Part shown: piece by piece, positions 15,806-24,356 of the stretch | Numbering within the stretch: position 1 is the stretch's first letter | Layout: every line of letters begins with the position of its first letter | NCBI RefSeq assembly: GCF_002109495.1 | Contig: NZ_LVJN01000015.1 | Location: forward strand, 124,001 to 188,000 | Length of the DNA: 64,000 bases | Direction: 5' to 3' | Source of the DNA: Magnetofaba australis IT-1 | GTDB taxonomy: Bacteria; Pseudomonadota; Magnetococcia; Magnetococcales; Magnetococcaceae | The notes under the pieces: generated by a model | What the model was told of the DNA's origin: nothing | The model's database searches: none | Seen by the model: only the letters and a program-made list of their open reading frames with translations | Program-made: the position numbers and the translations under genes

Positions 15806-16087
15806 GTGGCGCAGGACAAAGATCGCTATATCACCTTTACTGGCCTCGACTGTGAGGAGCGGGCCACCCGGTTCATGCAACGTCTCTATGAGATGGTGGA
15901 GGAAGAGGGCGAGGGCTCCAAATGGCGCGGTTACTTCGCGCAGAAGTTCGATGGCATGCGTAAAATGGGGCAGGACGATCTCTACTTCATCGGCTCGCAG
16001 ATGAACGCCCTCTACGGCTTCCTCGAAAGCCGTGAAGATGAGGGAATGCAAAAGGTGTTGTGGGATATCGAGCAGGAGTGCTGCTAG
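15806..16087 (+). CDS. cowN: CowN-like protein, sustains N2 fixation in the presence of CO
   Basis: 93 residues, the usual CowN length. It matches the family pattern: an opening DRYITFTGLDCEERA (compare DRYVSFxGIDC in CowN), then YFAQKF, the conserved GQDDLYFIGSQMNALYGFLE and an acidic C-terminus. CowN binds nitrogenase and protects it from CO inhibition, so the organism should be a diazotroph; no nif genes are in the window. GTG 15806 is preferred because GAAGGAG lies eight bases before it and the protein then starts at the conserved region. Transcription by the adjacent CooA-like regulator is inferred from the operator. Confidence 0.8.
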   Translation: MAQDKDRYITFTGLDCEERATRFMQRLYEMVEEEGEGSKWRGYFAQKFDGMRKMGQDDLYFIGSQMNALYGFLESREDEGMQKVLWDIEQECC

Positions 16088-16128
16088 GCAGGTGTGTTGT
16101 TTCGGCGATTCCGCTCAGACTTTTGGAA

Positions 16129-16305
16129 GATGAAAGATATCGAGGGCTTTGCCCTCGAGCTCCCGAAGATCAAGAGCCACACCGTGGGGCGCCGCCCCAC
16201 ACCCCGCTGGGGGCGCGGCCCCCAGACCCCGCCGCCGACTGGTCGGCGGCCAATAGTCAGCGCAAGCCGGGCCTACGTCACGCAAATATTGGTCGTTCAG
16301 TGCAG
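16129..16305 (-). repeat. Composite hairpin repeat, family 1, copy C (most complete)
   Basis: Read on the minus strand it has the full order: head (AACTGCACTGAACGACCAAT, GCGTGACG, GCGCTGACTAT), then hairpins 16231-16250 (GCCGCCGAC arms), 16207-16225 (CTGGGGGC, loop GCG), 16184-16200 (GTGGGGC, loop GCC) and 16140-16158 (TCGAGGGC, loop TTT), then the GATATCTTTCATCTTCC tail. Loops are given as on the plus strand. Confidence 0.9.
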
Positions 16306-16312
16306 TTTTGGT

Positions 16313-17185
16313 TTAGCGTGACCCGATAGAGTCTGCGTAAACACGGTCCAGCCTATCCCACGCGAAATCATCCAGCAGCCGCGCCAGTCGCGGCTGCATG
16401 CGCTTTAAATTCAGCCGGTGACGAAAGCGCGATTTGGCCGAAAGTCCCGGCAGCATCGGCTGCTCGGGATCCAACTCCCACGGGTGGCAGTAGAACACCG
16501 CCGGGCGCCCGGTCTGGGCGTGATAATAACGTAACCCCCGCGCAAACACGCCATATGGCAGCAGCCGGAACCAGCCGCCGCCGCCCAACGCCCAACGCCG
16601 CCCCGCCCACTGCGCCACCGCCACCGGAATCTCCACCACGCCATCCGTTATGGGGTGATGAGGAATCCGCGCCGCATCGCCTGCGTCATAGAGATCGTGG
16701 CGGATCGGTTGCAGGCTGGAGCTGTAGCGGTGGCCGCTCTGCGCCAGGATGTTCCACGCCCACGGGGTGGTCTGTGGGTGCATGGACCAGGTGGAGGCGC
16801 GATAGCCGGTGATGGCCACGCCGCCAATCTCCTCCAGAACCCCTTTGGCGCGCGTCACGTCGTCACGGAACTCATCGGGGGTTTGGGTGATGACGCGGGT
16901 GTGGCGCATGCCGTGGCTGGCCAGTTCGTGACCCTGCTCCACAATGCGGCGAATCAGGTTTGGGTACCGCTGGGCGACCCAGCCCAGGGTGAAGAAGGTG
17001 GCGTGTATGTTTCGTTCGGCCAGCAGGGTGAGGATGCGTTCGGCGCCGATCTCCACGCGCTGTTCGTAGCGCGCCCAGTCGGCAAAGTCCACGCGATCCT
17101 CAAACGCACAGACCTGATACCAATCCTCTACATCCACGGTAAAGGCGTTGATTGGATGGGTATTTGGTGTGGACGTGTTCGCCAT
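16313..17185 (-). CDS. Polysaccharide deacetylase, XrtA/PEP-CTERM-associated type
   Basis: 290 residues of the NodB fold. TVDVEDWYQV near the N-terminus carries the catalytic Asp and metal-binding Asp; ELASHGMRH gives the two metal His residues; GYRASTWS is the third motif. This variant (DVEDW rather than TFDD, and a C-terminal FYCHPWELDP) is characteristic of deacetylases from exosortase-linked exopolysaccharide loci. It probably removes N-acetyl groups from the polymer. No signal peptide is visible, which is normal for this subgroup. It starts the first glycan block and reads toward copy C. Confidence 0.85.
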   Translation of the reverse strand: MANTSTPNTHPINAFTVDVEDWYQVCAFEDRVDFADWARYEQRVEIGAERILTLLAERNIHATFFTLGWVAQRYPNLIRRIVEQGHELASHGMRHTRVITQTPDEFRDDVTRAKGVLEEIGGVAITGYRASTWSMHPQTTPWAWNILAQSGHRYSSSLQPIRHDLYDAGDAARIPHHPITDGVVEIPVAVAQWAGRRWALGGGGWFRLLPYGVFARGLRYYHAQTGRPAVFYCHPWELDPEQPMLPGLSAKSRFRHRLNLKRMQPRLARLLDDFAWDRLDRVYADSIGSR

Positions 17186-17232
17186 TTTCCATGACCTGCG
17201 AAGAGGCTAGGGGAGAGCGCAGACGTAAAGGT

Positions 17233-17365
17233 GGAAAATTGGGACATTTATGGCCCAATTTTTCGGGGTCTGGGGCCTGCGGCCCCAGCGGGGTGTGGGG
17301 CGGCGCCCCACGGTTTGGTTTTTGACCTTCGGGAGCTCGAGGGCGGAGCCCTCGATATCTTAAAT
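17233..17365 (+). repeat. Composite hairpin repeat, family 1, copy D (with AT-rich hairpin)
   Basis: Begins with an AT-rich hairpin (17233-17264; stem core AAAATTGGG/CCCAATTTT around the loop ACATTTATGG), then 17270-17288 (CTGGGGCC, loop TGC), 17295-17311 (GTGGGGC, loop GGC) and 17337-17355 (TCGAGGGC, loop GGA), ending in TATCTTAAATCACCC. The AT hairpin replaces the GCCGCCGAC hairpin of other copies. Confidence 0.9.
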
Positions 17366-17397
17366 CACCCATAACAGATTCCCCGGGGGGAACGAAT

Positions 17398-18537
17398 TTA
17401 TACCTCTTCGCCCCGCGCCCAGGATTTCAACACCGCAGCGATGCGCTGGGAGGCGGCGCCATCCCAGCCTTCGGGGATGCGCCCGGCCTTGCCGCCGCTG
17501 GTGAGGGTGTCGTCCAGCGCGGTGAGGATCTTCTGTGGATCGCTGCCCACCAGTTGATTGGCCCCTTCGCTGATGGTGATGGGGCGCTCAGTGTTCTCGC
17601 GCAGAGTCAGACAGGGGATGCCCAACGCGGTGGTCTCCTCCTGAATGCCGCCGGAGTCGCTCATCACCAGCTTGGCGCGGGACATCAAGCCCAACATCTC
17701 CAGATAGCCGATGGGCGGCAGCACCCAGATGGGGGCGTTCTCCAACAGATGCGACAGACCCGCCGCATCGATGCGGCCCCGGGTGCGCGGATGCGCCGGG
17801 AAGATCAGCGGAATGCGTTGCGATGCGGTGCGCAGGGTGGTGAGCAGACGCTCCAGCACCGCTGGATCATCCACATTGGAGGGGCGATGCAGCGTGACCA
17901 GGGCATAGCCCTTCTCCTGCAACGAGAATGGCGGCGGCTCGGAGAAGTGCTGCGTAATCTTCTCCAGTGTGGCGGCTTCCGGCAACAGGTGGCGCAGGGT
18001 GTCGATCATCACGTTGCCGACAAAGTGGACGCGCTTGCGGTCGACCCCCTCGCGGGCCAGATTCTCCTCGGCGCTGCGTTCGGTGGTGAACAGCAGATCG
18101 CTGATCTGGTCGGTGAGGACGCGATTGATCTCCTCGGGCATGGCGCGGTCGTTGCTGCGCAAGCCCGCCTCCACGTGGATCACCGGAATGCCCTTCTTCA
18201 CCGCCACCAGGGCGCAAGCGATGGTGGAGTTGACGTCGCCCACCACCAGCAGCGCGCGCGGCTGCATTTGATCGAGCACCGGCTCCAGTTTGAGCATGAT
18301 CTGCGCGGTCTGCTCGGCGTGGGTGCCGGAGCCCACGCCCAGGTCGATGTCGGGTTCGGGGATGCGAAGCTGTTCAAAGAAGGACGCCTTCATGGCGGCG
18401 TCGTAGTGCTGGCCGGTGTGCAGGAGTTTGACCGGCAGGCCATCATCGCCAGCGGCCAGGGCGGGCATCAGACGGGCGATCTTCATGAAATTGGGGCGCG
18501 CCCCAACGATGCAGAGAATAGGGGCCGTATCGTTCAT
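17398..18537 (-). CDS. wecB: UDP-N-acetylglucosamine 2-epimerase (non-hydrolysing)
   Basis: 379 residues, GT-B fold. Family motifs: GARPNFMKIARL near the N-terminus, GDVNSTIACALVA, HVEAGLRSNDRAMPEE with catalytic acids, VTLHRPSNVDDP, and SDSGGIQEE in the UDP-binding site. It makes UDP-ManNAc from UDP-GlcNAc for surface polysaccharide. ATG 18537 (MNDTAPILC) is used because the longer frame upstream overlaps the autokinase gene and codes a repetitive shadow of it. It lies just downstream of the autokinase gene. Confidence 0.9.
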   Translation of the reverse strand: MNDTAPILCIVGARPNFMKIARLMPALAAGDDGLPVKLLHTGQHYDAAMKASFFEQLRIPEPDIDLGVGSGTHAEQTAQIMLKLEPVLDQMQPRALLVVGDVNSTIACALVAVKKGIPVIHVEAGLRSNDRAMPEEINRVLTDQISDLLFTTERSAEENLAREGVDRKRVHFVGNVMIDTLRHLLPEAATLEKITQHFSEPPPFSLQEKGYALVTLHRPSNVDDPAVLERLLTTLRTASQRIPLIFPAHPRTRGRIDAAGLSHLLENAPIWVLPPIGYLEMLGLMSRAKLVMSDSGGIQEETTALGIPCLTLRENTERPITISEGANQLVGSDPQKILTALDDTLTSGGKAGRIPEGWDGAASQRIAAVLKSWARGEEV

Positions 18538-18583
18538 CAGCTCGTTTCCGTTGGCTGTCTCGCGCGTTATGAGGTGACGCGGA

Positions 18584-19438
18584 TTATGAGCGGAACAGCT
18601 TTTGCCAAAAGCTCTTTTTATGGTCCGGGTTGTCAGACTGACCGTAGCCGTAGCCGCCATAGGAGCCGTAGCCGCCATAGGAGCCGTAGCCGCCGTAACC
18701 GCCGTAGCCGTAGTAGGAGTAGCCGCTGCCGCTGCGCGAGCGGGTTTTGTTGAGGATCAGGCCGACGATGTCCAGATTCTCCAGATGCTGTAGGGCGTCC
18801 TTGACGGCGAACTGCGGCGTGTGTTCAGCCTCCACCACCATGACGATCTGCCCCATGTTGCGGGCCAGCTCTCGCGCTTCGGTGGTGACCAGCAGCGGCG
18901 GAGAGTCGAACACCACGATGCGGTCGGGATCACTGGCCAACTCCTGCAACAGCAGGCGCATGCTCTCGGAGGCGAGCAGCTCGGTGGCGTGATGGTGACG
19001 GCGCCCCGAGGGGAACAGCATTAGTTTGGGCACATTGGTTTTGATCAGGCACTCGGAGTAGTGATCCACCTTGCCCAGCAGATGATCGATCAGGCCGATT
19101 TTGGATTTGAACCCCAGGATGCGCGAGACGGAGGGTTTGGCCACGTCGCCATCCACCAGCACCACGGTGCTGTCCATCTCGGCGGCCAAGCTCATGGCCA
19201 GATTGATGGCGGTGAAGGTTTTGCCCTCCTTGGGGAAGGCGCTGGTGACCATGATCATATTGCCGTTGGGGACCCGCTTGGGGCCCTGGCCGGTGGCGTT
19301 GAGCAGTAGGGGACGCTTGATGATACGGAACTCTTCGGCCACCATGCCGCGGCCCACATCCGGGGTGAGAATCCCCTTGGCCTTGAGCTTTTCAAAGTCC
19401 AGCGCCACGCGCTTACGGATGGTCGATTCGTCAATCAT
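18584..19438 (-). CDS. Cytoplasmic tyrosine autokinase for exopolysaccharide synthesis (BY-kinase)
   Basis: 284 residues. Walker A SAFPKEGKT is at residues 66-74, Walker A' VVLVDGD follows near 95, and Walker B is IVVFDSPPLL. The C-terminus is an extreme Tyr/Gly tail (units GYGSYG and GYGGYG, about residues 240-264), the autophosphorylation cluster. BY-kinases cycle phosphorylation to control chain length with a Wzz-like partner; here the partner gene is immediately upstream on the same strand. The stand-alone kinase and separate chain-length protein match exosortase-type loci. Confidence 0.9.
   Translation of the reverse strand: MIDESTIRKRVALDFEKLKAKGILTPDVGRGMVAEEFRIIKRPLLLNATGQGPKRVPNGNMIMVTSAFPKEGKTFTAINLAMSLAAEMDSTVVLVDGDVAKPSVSRILGFKSKIGLIDHLLGKVDHYSECLIKTNVPKLMLFPSGRRHHHATELLASESMRLLLQELASDPDRIVVFDSPPLLVTTEARELARNMGQIVMVVEAEHTPQFAVKDALQHLENLDIVGLILNKTRSRSGSGYSYYGYGGYGGYGSYGGYGSYGGYGYGQSDNPDHKKSFWQKLFRS
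18650..18725 (-). repeat. In-gene tandem repeat coding the Tyr/Gly tail
   Basis: An imperfect tandem array of units reading TAGCCGCCATAGGAGCCG on the plus strand (18 bases, GYGSYG/GYGGYG) lies inside the autokinase gene. The units keep frame, so copy-number change would alter the number of phosphorylatable tyrosines without breaking the gene. Confidence 0.75.
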
Positions 19439-19481
19439 GCGCGATTTCCGTTCGGTTTTGGCAACAGGCGGAGGCGTTCCG

Positions 19482-21092
19482 TTAGGGGGTCATGGACATA
19501 GCGCCGCCATACAGACCCAGCAGCACGATGAAGGCGAGGATGAACGCCAATGGCGAGGTGAAAAACGCCTTGCCGCCGCTCTCCTGCACCATGGAGACAG
19601 TGCCCAATACGGGCAGCCCCAACTCCTTCTTTAGCGCCGAGGGGCTGTCAAACACGGGCCGCATCACCGACAGGAACAGCCCCATGGCGATGCCCGCCAG
19701 CACGCCGCCGCCCAACACCACCGACAGGAACAGCGGGCGATTGGGGCCGGCGGGCTTGACTGGCAGGCGCGGCGCCGACTTGATCAGAATCCGCACCTTT
19801 TTCGACAGATCCTCAGCCACGTCGCCGGTGAACTGGGTTTCGCCCTGTTTGCTCATCAGCTCATTCAGGCGCAATTGCATGTCATCACGCGCCTTCTTCA
19901 AGCGCATGAACTCCGCCTCCAGACCGGGAATGGTGCCCTCGCTGGCGCGCATGCTGTCCACTTTTTCGGTGTATTCACGGTACAGCGCCACGGTGGAGCT
20001 GACCTGCGCCTCCAGGCGGCTGAGCTCGCGTTTAAGCTCCAGCACCGCCGGGTTACTGTTCAGGTCCATCTCGCCGCCTGAGGGGTGACGCGCCATTTCG
20101 CGCATGCGTTGTTTATTCTCAAGCGCCTGTTGGCGCAGAGTTTCCACTTGACCGCGCAGGGCGATGATATCGGGGTGCTCTTCGTTATAGAGGTAGCGCT
20201 TTTCACTCCCCAGCATGTAGTGCTGAGCCAGCAGCTGCGCGGCTTTGGCCTCCAGCCCAGCGATGCGTTGGGCGGTGACGGCGTCCAGATCGGAGCTGTT
20301 GGATTCCGCAGCGATGGGCTCGGGAGCGTTATCGCGCAACAACTCATCCAACTGCTTGGCGAGCGCTTGGCGTTGCTGTTCCAATTCGCGCAGTTTGATG
20401 CGGGTGTTCTCCGCTTTGGTCTGCATCTGCGACAGACGCGAGTAGTAGTCGCCCTGCTCGCCGGGGCGCACAGTGGGATGCTGGCGTTTGAAATCCTGTA
20501 GCGCCAGGTCCGCCATGGCCATTTTGTTCTTGTATTCGGTAACTTTCTCTTCGAAGAAGACCCGCGCCTTCTCCAAATGGCTGTTTCGCACCCCCTCCAC
20601 TGAGTTTTCCATCAGGATCTTCAGCAGTGCGGAAACCACCTGTTGGGTGATCTCTGGCCGGGTATGACGGTGTGAGATGGTGTAGAGCGAACGGTTGCCG
20701 CCCACCGGGGCGACCACCAACTGGCTTTGCAGTTTGGAGATCACCTCTTCGAGGTCGTGCTGGTCATGCACCGAAAGGGAGAGGTCGGTCTCCTGCACCA
20801 CCCGCGAGAGGGTCTCAGGACGGCGCAGGTTATTGAGGATGCGACGCGCTTCGGAGGTGACGTCAAAGCCCACCTTCATCATGTCGCGCAGGTGCTGGCG
20901 TAGGTCTTGTTGTGGATCTTCGATGACCACTTGGGCGCGGGCGATGTAGTGGTCTTTCATCATAAAGACCGCGCCCCAGCCGCCCACACAGACGAACCAA
21001 GCGACCACCACCATTTGCCAACGATGGCGCCACATGCCCCGCAGGTGGGTGAAGACCTGATAGTAGAGTTCGCGTATGCCGAATTCCTGCAT
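19482..21092 (-). CDS. Polysaccharide chain-length determinant (Wzz/GNVR-type)
   Basis: 536 residues. One membrane segment near residues 25-45 (WQMVVVAWFVCVGGWGAVF), a long periplasmic part with strong coiled coil (about 170-400, rich in Gln/Glu/Leu), then a second membrane segment after a PVKPAGPNRP motif, with a final membrane helix near the C-terminus. This is the polysaccharide co-polymerase architecture without a fused kinase. It works with the autokinase encoded next to it to set chain length. ATG 21092 is chosen because the 25 residues upstream are polar and lack a signal; the ribosome site is weak, so this is tentative. Confidence 0.85.
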   Translation of the reverse strand: MQEFGIRELYYQVFTHLRGMWRHRWQMVVVAWFVCVGGWGAVFMMKDHYIARAQVVIEDPQQDLRQHLRDMMKVGFDVTSEARRILNNLRRPETLSRVVQETDLSLSVHDQHDLEEVISKLQSQLVVAPVGGNRSLYTISHRHTRPEITQQVVSALLKILMENSVEGVRNSHLEKARVFFEEKVTEYKNKMAMADLALQDFKRQHPTVRPGEQGDYYSRLSQMQTKAENTRIKLRELEQQRQALAKQLDELLRDNAPEPIAAESNSSDLDAVTAQRIAGLEAKAAQLLAQHYMLGSEKRYLYNEEHPDIIALRGQVETLRQQALENKQRMREMARHPSGGEMDLNSNPAVLELKRELSRLEAQVSSTVALYREYTEKVDSMRASEGTIPGLEAEFMRLKKARDDMQLRLNELMSKQGETQFTGDVAEDLSKKVRILIKSAPRLPVKPAGPNRPLFLSVVLGGGVLAGIAMGLFLSVMRPVFDSPSALKKELGLPVLGTVSMVQESGGKAFFTSPLAFILAFIVLLGLYGGAMSMTP

Positions 21093-21290
21093 CGCCTGCG
21101 CTTTTGTGACGGTTTTATTTCTGTTGCGTGAAGCGGCCTGTATCCCACCGCCAGCGCGCAACGACATATACTCCGCGCTTCTTGAAATTGGCGCGGTTGG
21201 ACCCTATGCGTTCAGCAATTTTGCAAAAGCGGGCAAAAGATCAGTTGCGGATTCTATCCCGATTCCCGGGCGGAGTATACCCCTGGACAA

Positions 21291-22766
21291 TCACCGGTTG
21301 GGATTGTCATCCGGCGGCCAGGGGGAATAGGCCTCCTGGGTCGGCGTTTTGGGGGTGATGGGCTGTTCGGCGCCGCGTCCAAACAGCACCACTTCCACGG
21401 AGTGGACAAGCACCAGTAAATCAAAGAAAAGTGTATGATTTTTTACATAATAGAGATCGTATTTCAGCTTCTCTTCGGCGTCTTGCACCGAGGATCCGTA
21501 GCCATATTTGATCTGCGCCCAACCGGTGATCCCCGGTTTGACTCGCAAGCGCTCTTTAAAATAGGGAATTTTTGACTGCAGCAGTTCGACGAACTCCGGG
21601 CGCTCCGGGCGTGGGCCCACAAGACTCATTTCGCCGCGCAACACATTGAAGAATTGCGGTAACTCGTCGATGCGGGTGTTGCGAATCACGCGCCCGACGC
21701 GGGTGACGCGGCTATCGTTGCGGCTGGCCCATTGGGGTCCGTCCTTTTCGGCGTCGGTGCGCATGCTGCGGAACTTCATCACATGGAAGATGCGTCCGCC
21801 AAAGCCCACCCGCGCCTGACGATAGAAGATCGGCCCGCGCCCGCCGCTTTCGATCAGCACCGCCAGCGCCGCCGCCACCATCACCGGCGACAGCACGATG
21901 ATGCCGATGAGGCTGACGATGATGTCGAACGCCTTCTTCGCTGAGTCTTCTATCATGCTGCGGGTGACCCCTTCGGAGTTGAACACCCACCAGGCATTGC
22001 CCAGCACGTCCAGATTGATCATGCGCTGTTCGCGCTCGAAGAAGCTGGGCAGGTCGATGACGTTGATGCGATTGACCTTGCAGTCCAGCAGGGAGGAGGC
22101 GGCCAGATCCGGCAGATTGTTGTCGCAGGCGACGACGATTTCATGGATCGACTGCCGACGGCACCAACTAAGCAGGTCGCCGCCCTGGGCCACCACGCGC
22201 GAGGGGTGGGCGTGCTGCGCCTCGCCGGGGATGGGCCAAAATCCCACCACGCGGATATCGTTATGGGTTTCGGCGTTATCCAGCTGTTCCACCAAGCGCG
22301 CGCGTTCGCCGGCGCCATACACCAGAATGCGCCGTTTGAGCAGGGAGGCGTCGAGTAGGAACCGGTAGAACAGCCAGCGTCCGGTCAAGGTCAGCAGCAG
22401 CGCGGCGGCCAGCGCATAGCCAAATGCGCCGCGTCCGATGAACAGGTCCGGCAGCACATAGAACAGCACGCTGGCGGCCACCAGGCCGATGATAAAGGAG
22501 AGCCCCACGCTGAGCGCCTCGCCAGCCATGCCCTCGTCCATCAGGCGTTGATAGCGTCCGGTGGCGGTCATACTGATGAGCATGACGGCGGCAAAGAAGG
22601 CGGCGCGGGGCAGCAATAGGTCAGCGTGGGCGTCCTCCGGGCCGGGGGTTTCACCCAAAAAGCGGAGATTGACGCCAATATAGACCGAGCCGGTGAAGAT
22701 CATCGCTTCGATGAACACCAACAGCAGCGACCAGCGCGAGATGTAGTGCTTGAAAATGCGGATCAT
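21291..22766 (-). CDS. Polyprenyl-phosphate sugar-1-phosphate transferase (priming enzyme), exosortase-linked type
   Basis: 491 residues. Four to five membrane segments and a CoA-binding/Rossmann-like domain occupy the first 270 residues (VYGAGERARLVEQL). The C-terminal bacterial sugar transferase domain has KFRSMRTDAEKDGPQWA, RNTRIDELPQFFNVLRGEMS and GPRPERPEF, then GITGWAQI. It starts a repeat unit by loading a sugar phosphate on undecaprenyl phosphate at the inner membrane. The domain layout matches the EpsB-like transferase of PEP-CTERM loci. Confidence 0.9.
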   Translation of the reverse strand: MIRIFKHYISRWSLLLVFIEAMIFTGSVYIGVNLRFLGETPGPEDAHADLLLPRAAFFAAVMLISMTATGRYQRLMDEGMAGEALSVGLSFIIGLVAASVLFYVLPDLFIGRGAFGYALAAALLLTLTGRWLFYRFLLDASLLKRRILVYGAGERARLVEQLDNAETHNDIRVVGFWPIPGEAQHAHPSRVVAQGGDLLSWCRRQSIHEIVVACDNNLPDLAASSLLDCKVNRINVIDLPSFFEREQRMINLDVLGNAWWVFNSEGVTRSMIEDSAKKAFDIIVSLIGIIVLSPVMVAAALAVLIESGGRGPIFYRQARVGFGGRIFHVMKFRSMRTDAEKDGPQWASRNDSRVTRVGRVIRNTRIDELPQFFNVLRGEMSLVGPRPERPEFVELLQSKIPYFKERLRVKPGITGWAQIKYGYGSSVQDAEEKLKYDLYYVKNHTLFFDLLVLVHSVEVVLFGRGAEQPITPKTPTQEAYSPWPPDDNPNR

Positions 22767-22985
22767 GATTCCGGTCGTTCCACGCTGCGCGCGCTGTGAG
22801 CCACAATGCTCTTAACAGTATGCGCAGCATTGGTGCGCGCATTGGATTGTCGGCGCGCCGTTGCGGCGCTATGATTGAGCCAAATCGTCGGGAAATCAAC
22901 CGCAATCCGTCTGTTCAGAGGCTGCATTGTTCATTCGTTTGACACCACTCTCCTCCGCCCTTGGCGCAAAGTCCAGGTCCCTCGC

Positions 22986-24356
22986 ATGAAGAGCTCGTTT
23001 GCGCGCGCGCTGGCGCCCCTGCTTCTACTGGCTCTGGCGCTGCTGCTGTGGGGGCGCTATGACCAGGCGGGGTTTGTCACCCAGATCCTCTCGGATTCGC
23101 GGGGGTATCTGGGCTTCGATCAGCTCTCCTGGCGCGAGATCCTGGCGCATCCGCGCACCCCAGGTTATCCGTTCATTCTGGTGCTGGCGCAGATGACGCC
23201 GGGCGGGCTCGACTGGTTGCCGGGGATCCATTGGGGCATCCACACGGTTGCTTCGTTGCTGTTCTATTTCGCCCTGCGCGCCTGGGGCGCCACGCCGTTG
23301 CGCGGGTTGTTGATTACGGCCCCGCTGCTGATGGCCGATGAGATCCGTCTGTTCGGCGACGCCATGCTCACCGATGCGCCGGGACTCTCCTTCGCCCTCA
23401 TCGCGGTGGCGTGCATGCTGCTGGCGGCGGCGTGCGGCGGCGCATGGTGGGTCGCGGCGGCGTTGACCACGCTGTTTGCCTGTCTGGTGCGTCCGGCCTA
23501 TCTGTTTCTGCCGCCGCTTGGCATCGTCGTCGGCGCATTCTGGGGCTGGGCTGGGCAACGTTTTGACGTCGAGGAGATGCGTTATCGTCCCGGCTTTTGG
23601 GGGATGTTGTGGCGCATGACTCTGGCTATGGCGCTGCCGTTCCTGTTGTATATGACCCTGCGCGCGGTGACGGTGGGCCATTTTGGCCTGGTCTCCTATG
23701 GCGGAGGCGAGACCCTGGGCATTACCGCGTCACTGCTGGATGAGTCGATGGTCCCGCAGCTTTCGGAGGAGGTCCGGCCCCTGGCGCAAACGGTGCTGCG
23801 TGAACGCGCCGCGCGCAAAATGCCCAAGCCGGTGCGCGGCTGGGGGGCGTTTAACCCCTCGGCGGAGGTATATAACGACTATGTGCACCGCATCGGTTGG
23901 CCTGCGGCGCTGGCGCAGAGCGGCGACAGCCGGGTCAAGGCCAACGCGCTGTTGGCGAAGCTCTCTCATGAGATTATTGCGTTGCGCCCTGGCGACTACG
24001 CCCGTTGGGTGATTATGGGCTATGCGCGCGGCGTGGTGCGGGTGCTGCGCATCAGCCCCATGGTGCAGGTGATTCTGTTGCTGATTGTGGTCACAGCGTT
24101 AGCGCGATTGGCTGCGCCGCCGGTCTCCATGGCGTTAGCGGGTAACGGTGAACCCATGCCGCCGCCCGCGTGGGAGGCGCTCTCTTTGGGCGCGTTGGCG
24201 CTGGTCTTCTACGCCAGCGGCGCGCTGTTGGTGTGTCTGGTGGAGTTGCCCATTGAACGCTATCTCTACGCCGTCTCGGCGCTGCTGCCCAGCGCCGCCA
24301 TGGCAACGCTTTTATGGTTGTTGCGACGCCCGGTTTCCCAGGAGATCGCGCCATGA
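22986..24356 (+). CDS. Multi-pass membrane protein, GT-C glycosyltransferase-like
   Basis: 456 residues with about nine hydrophobic segments. Near the N-terminus SDSRGYLGF and HPRTPGYPFIL resemble the DSxxYL and RxPGYP motifs of lipid-linked sugar transferases (GT-C fold), with the Asp as a candidate catalytic residue. A hydrophilic middle region (LDESMVPQLSEEVRPLA to LRPGDYARW) recurs in the next gene, so the two are related. AGG in AAAGTCCAGGTC is the likely ribosome site. Divergent from the priming transferase. Confidence 0.6.
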   Translation: MKSSFARALAPLLLLALALLLWGRYDQAGFVTQILSDSRGYLGFDQLSWREILAHPRTPGYPFILVLAQMTPGGLDWLPGIHWGIHTVASLLFYFALRAWGATPLRGLLITAPLLMADEIRLFGDAMLTDAPGLSFALIAVACMLLAAACGGAWWVAAALTTLFACLVRPAYLFLPPLGIVVGAFWGWAGQRFDVEEMRYRPGFWGMLWRMTLAMALPFLLYMTLRAVTVGHFGLVSYGGGETLGITASLLDESMVPQLSEEVRPLAQTVLRERAARKMPKPVRGWGAFNPSAEVYNDYVHRIGWPAALAQSGDSRVKANALLAKLSHEIIALRPGDYARWVIMGYARGVVRVLRISPMVQVILLLIVVTALARLAAPPVSMALAGNGEPMPPPAWEALSLGALALVFYASGALLVCLVELPIERYLYAVSALLPSAAMATLLWLLRRPVSQEIAP

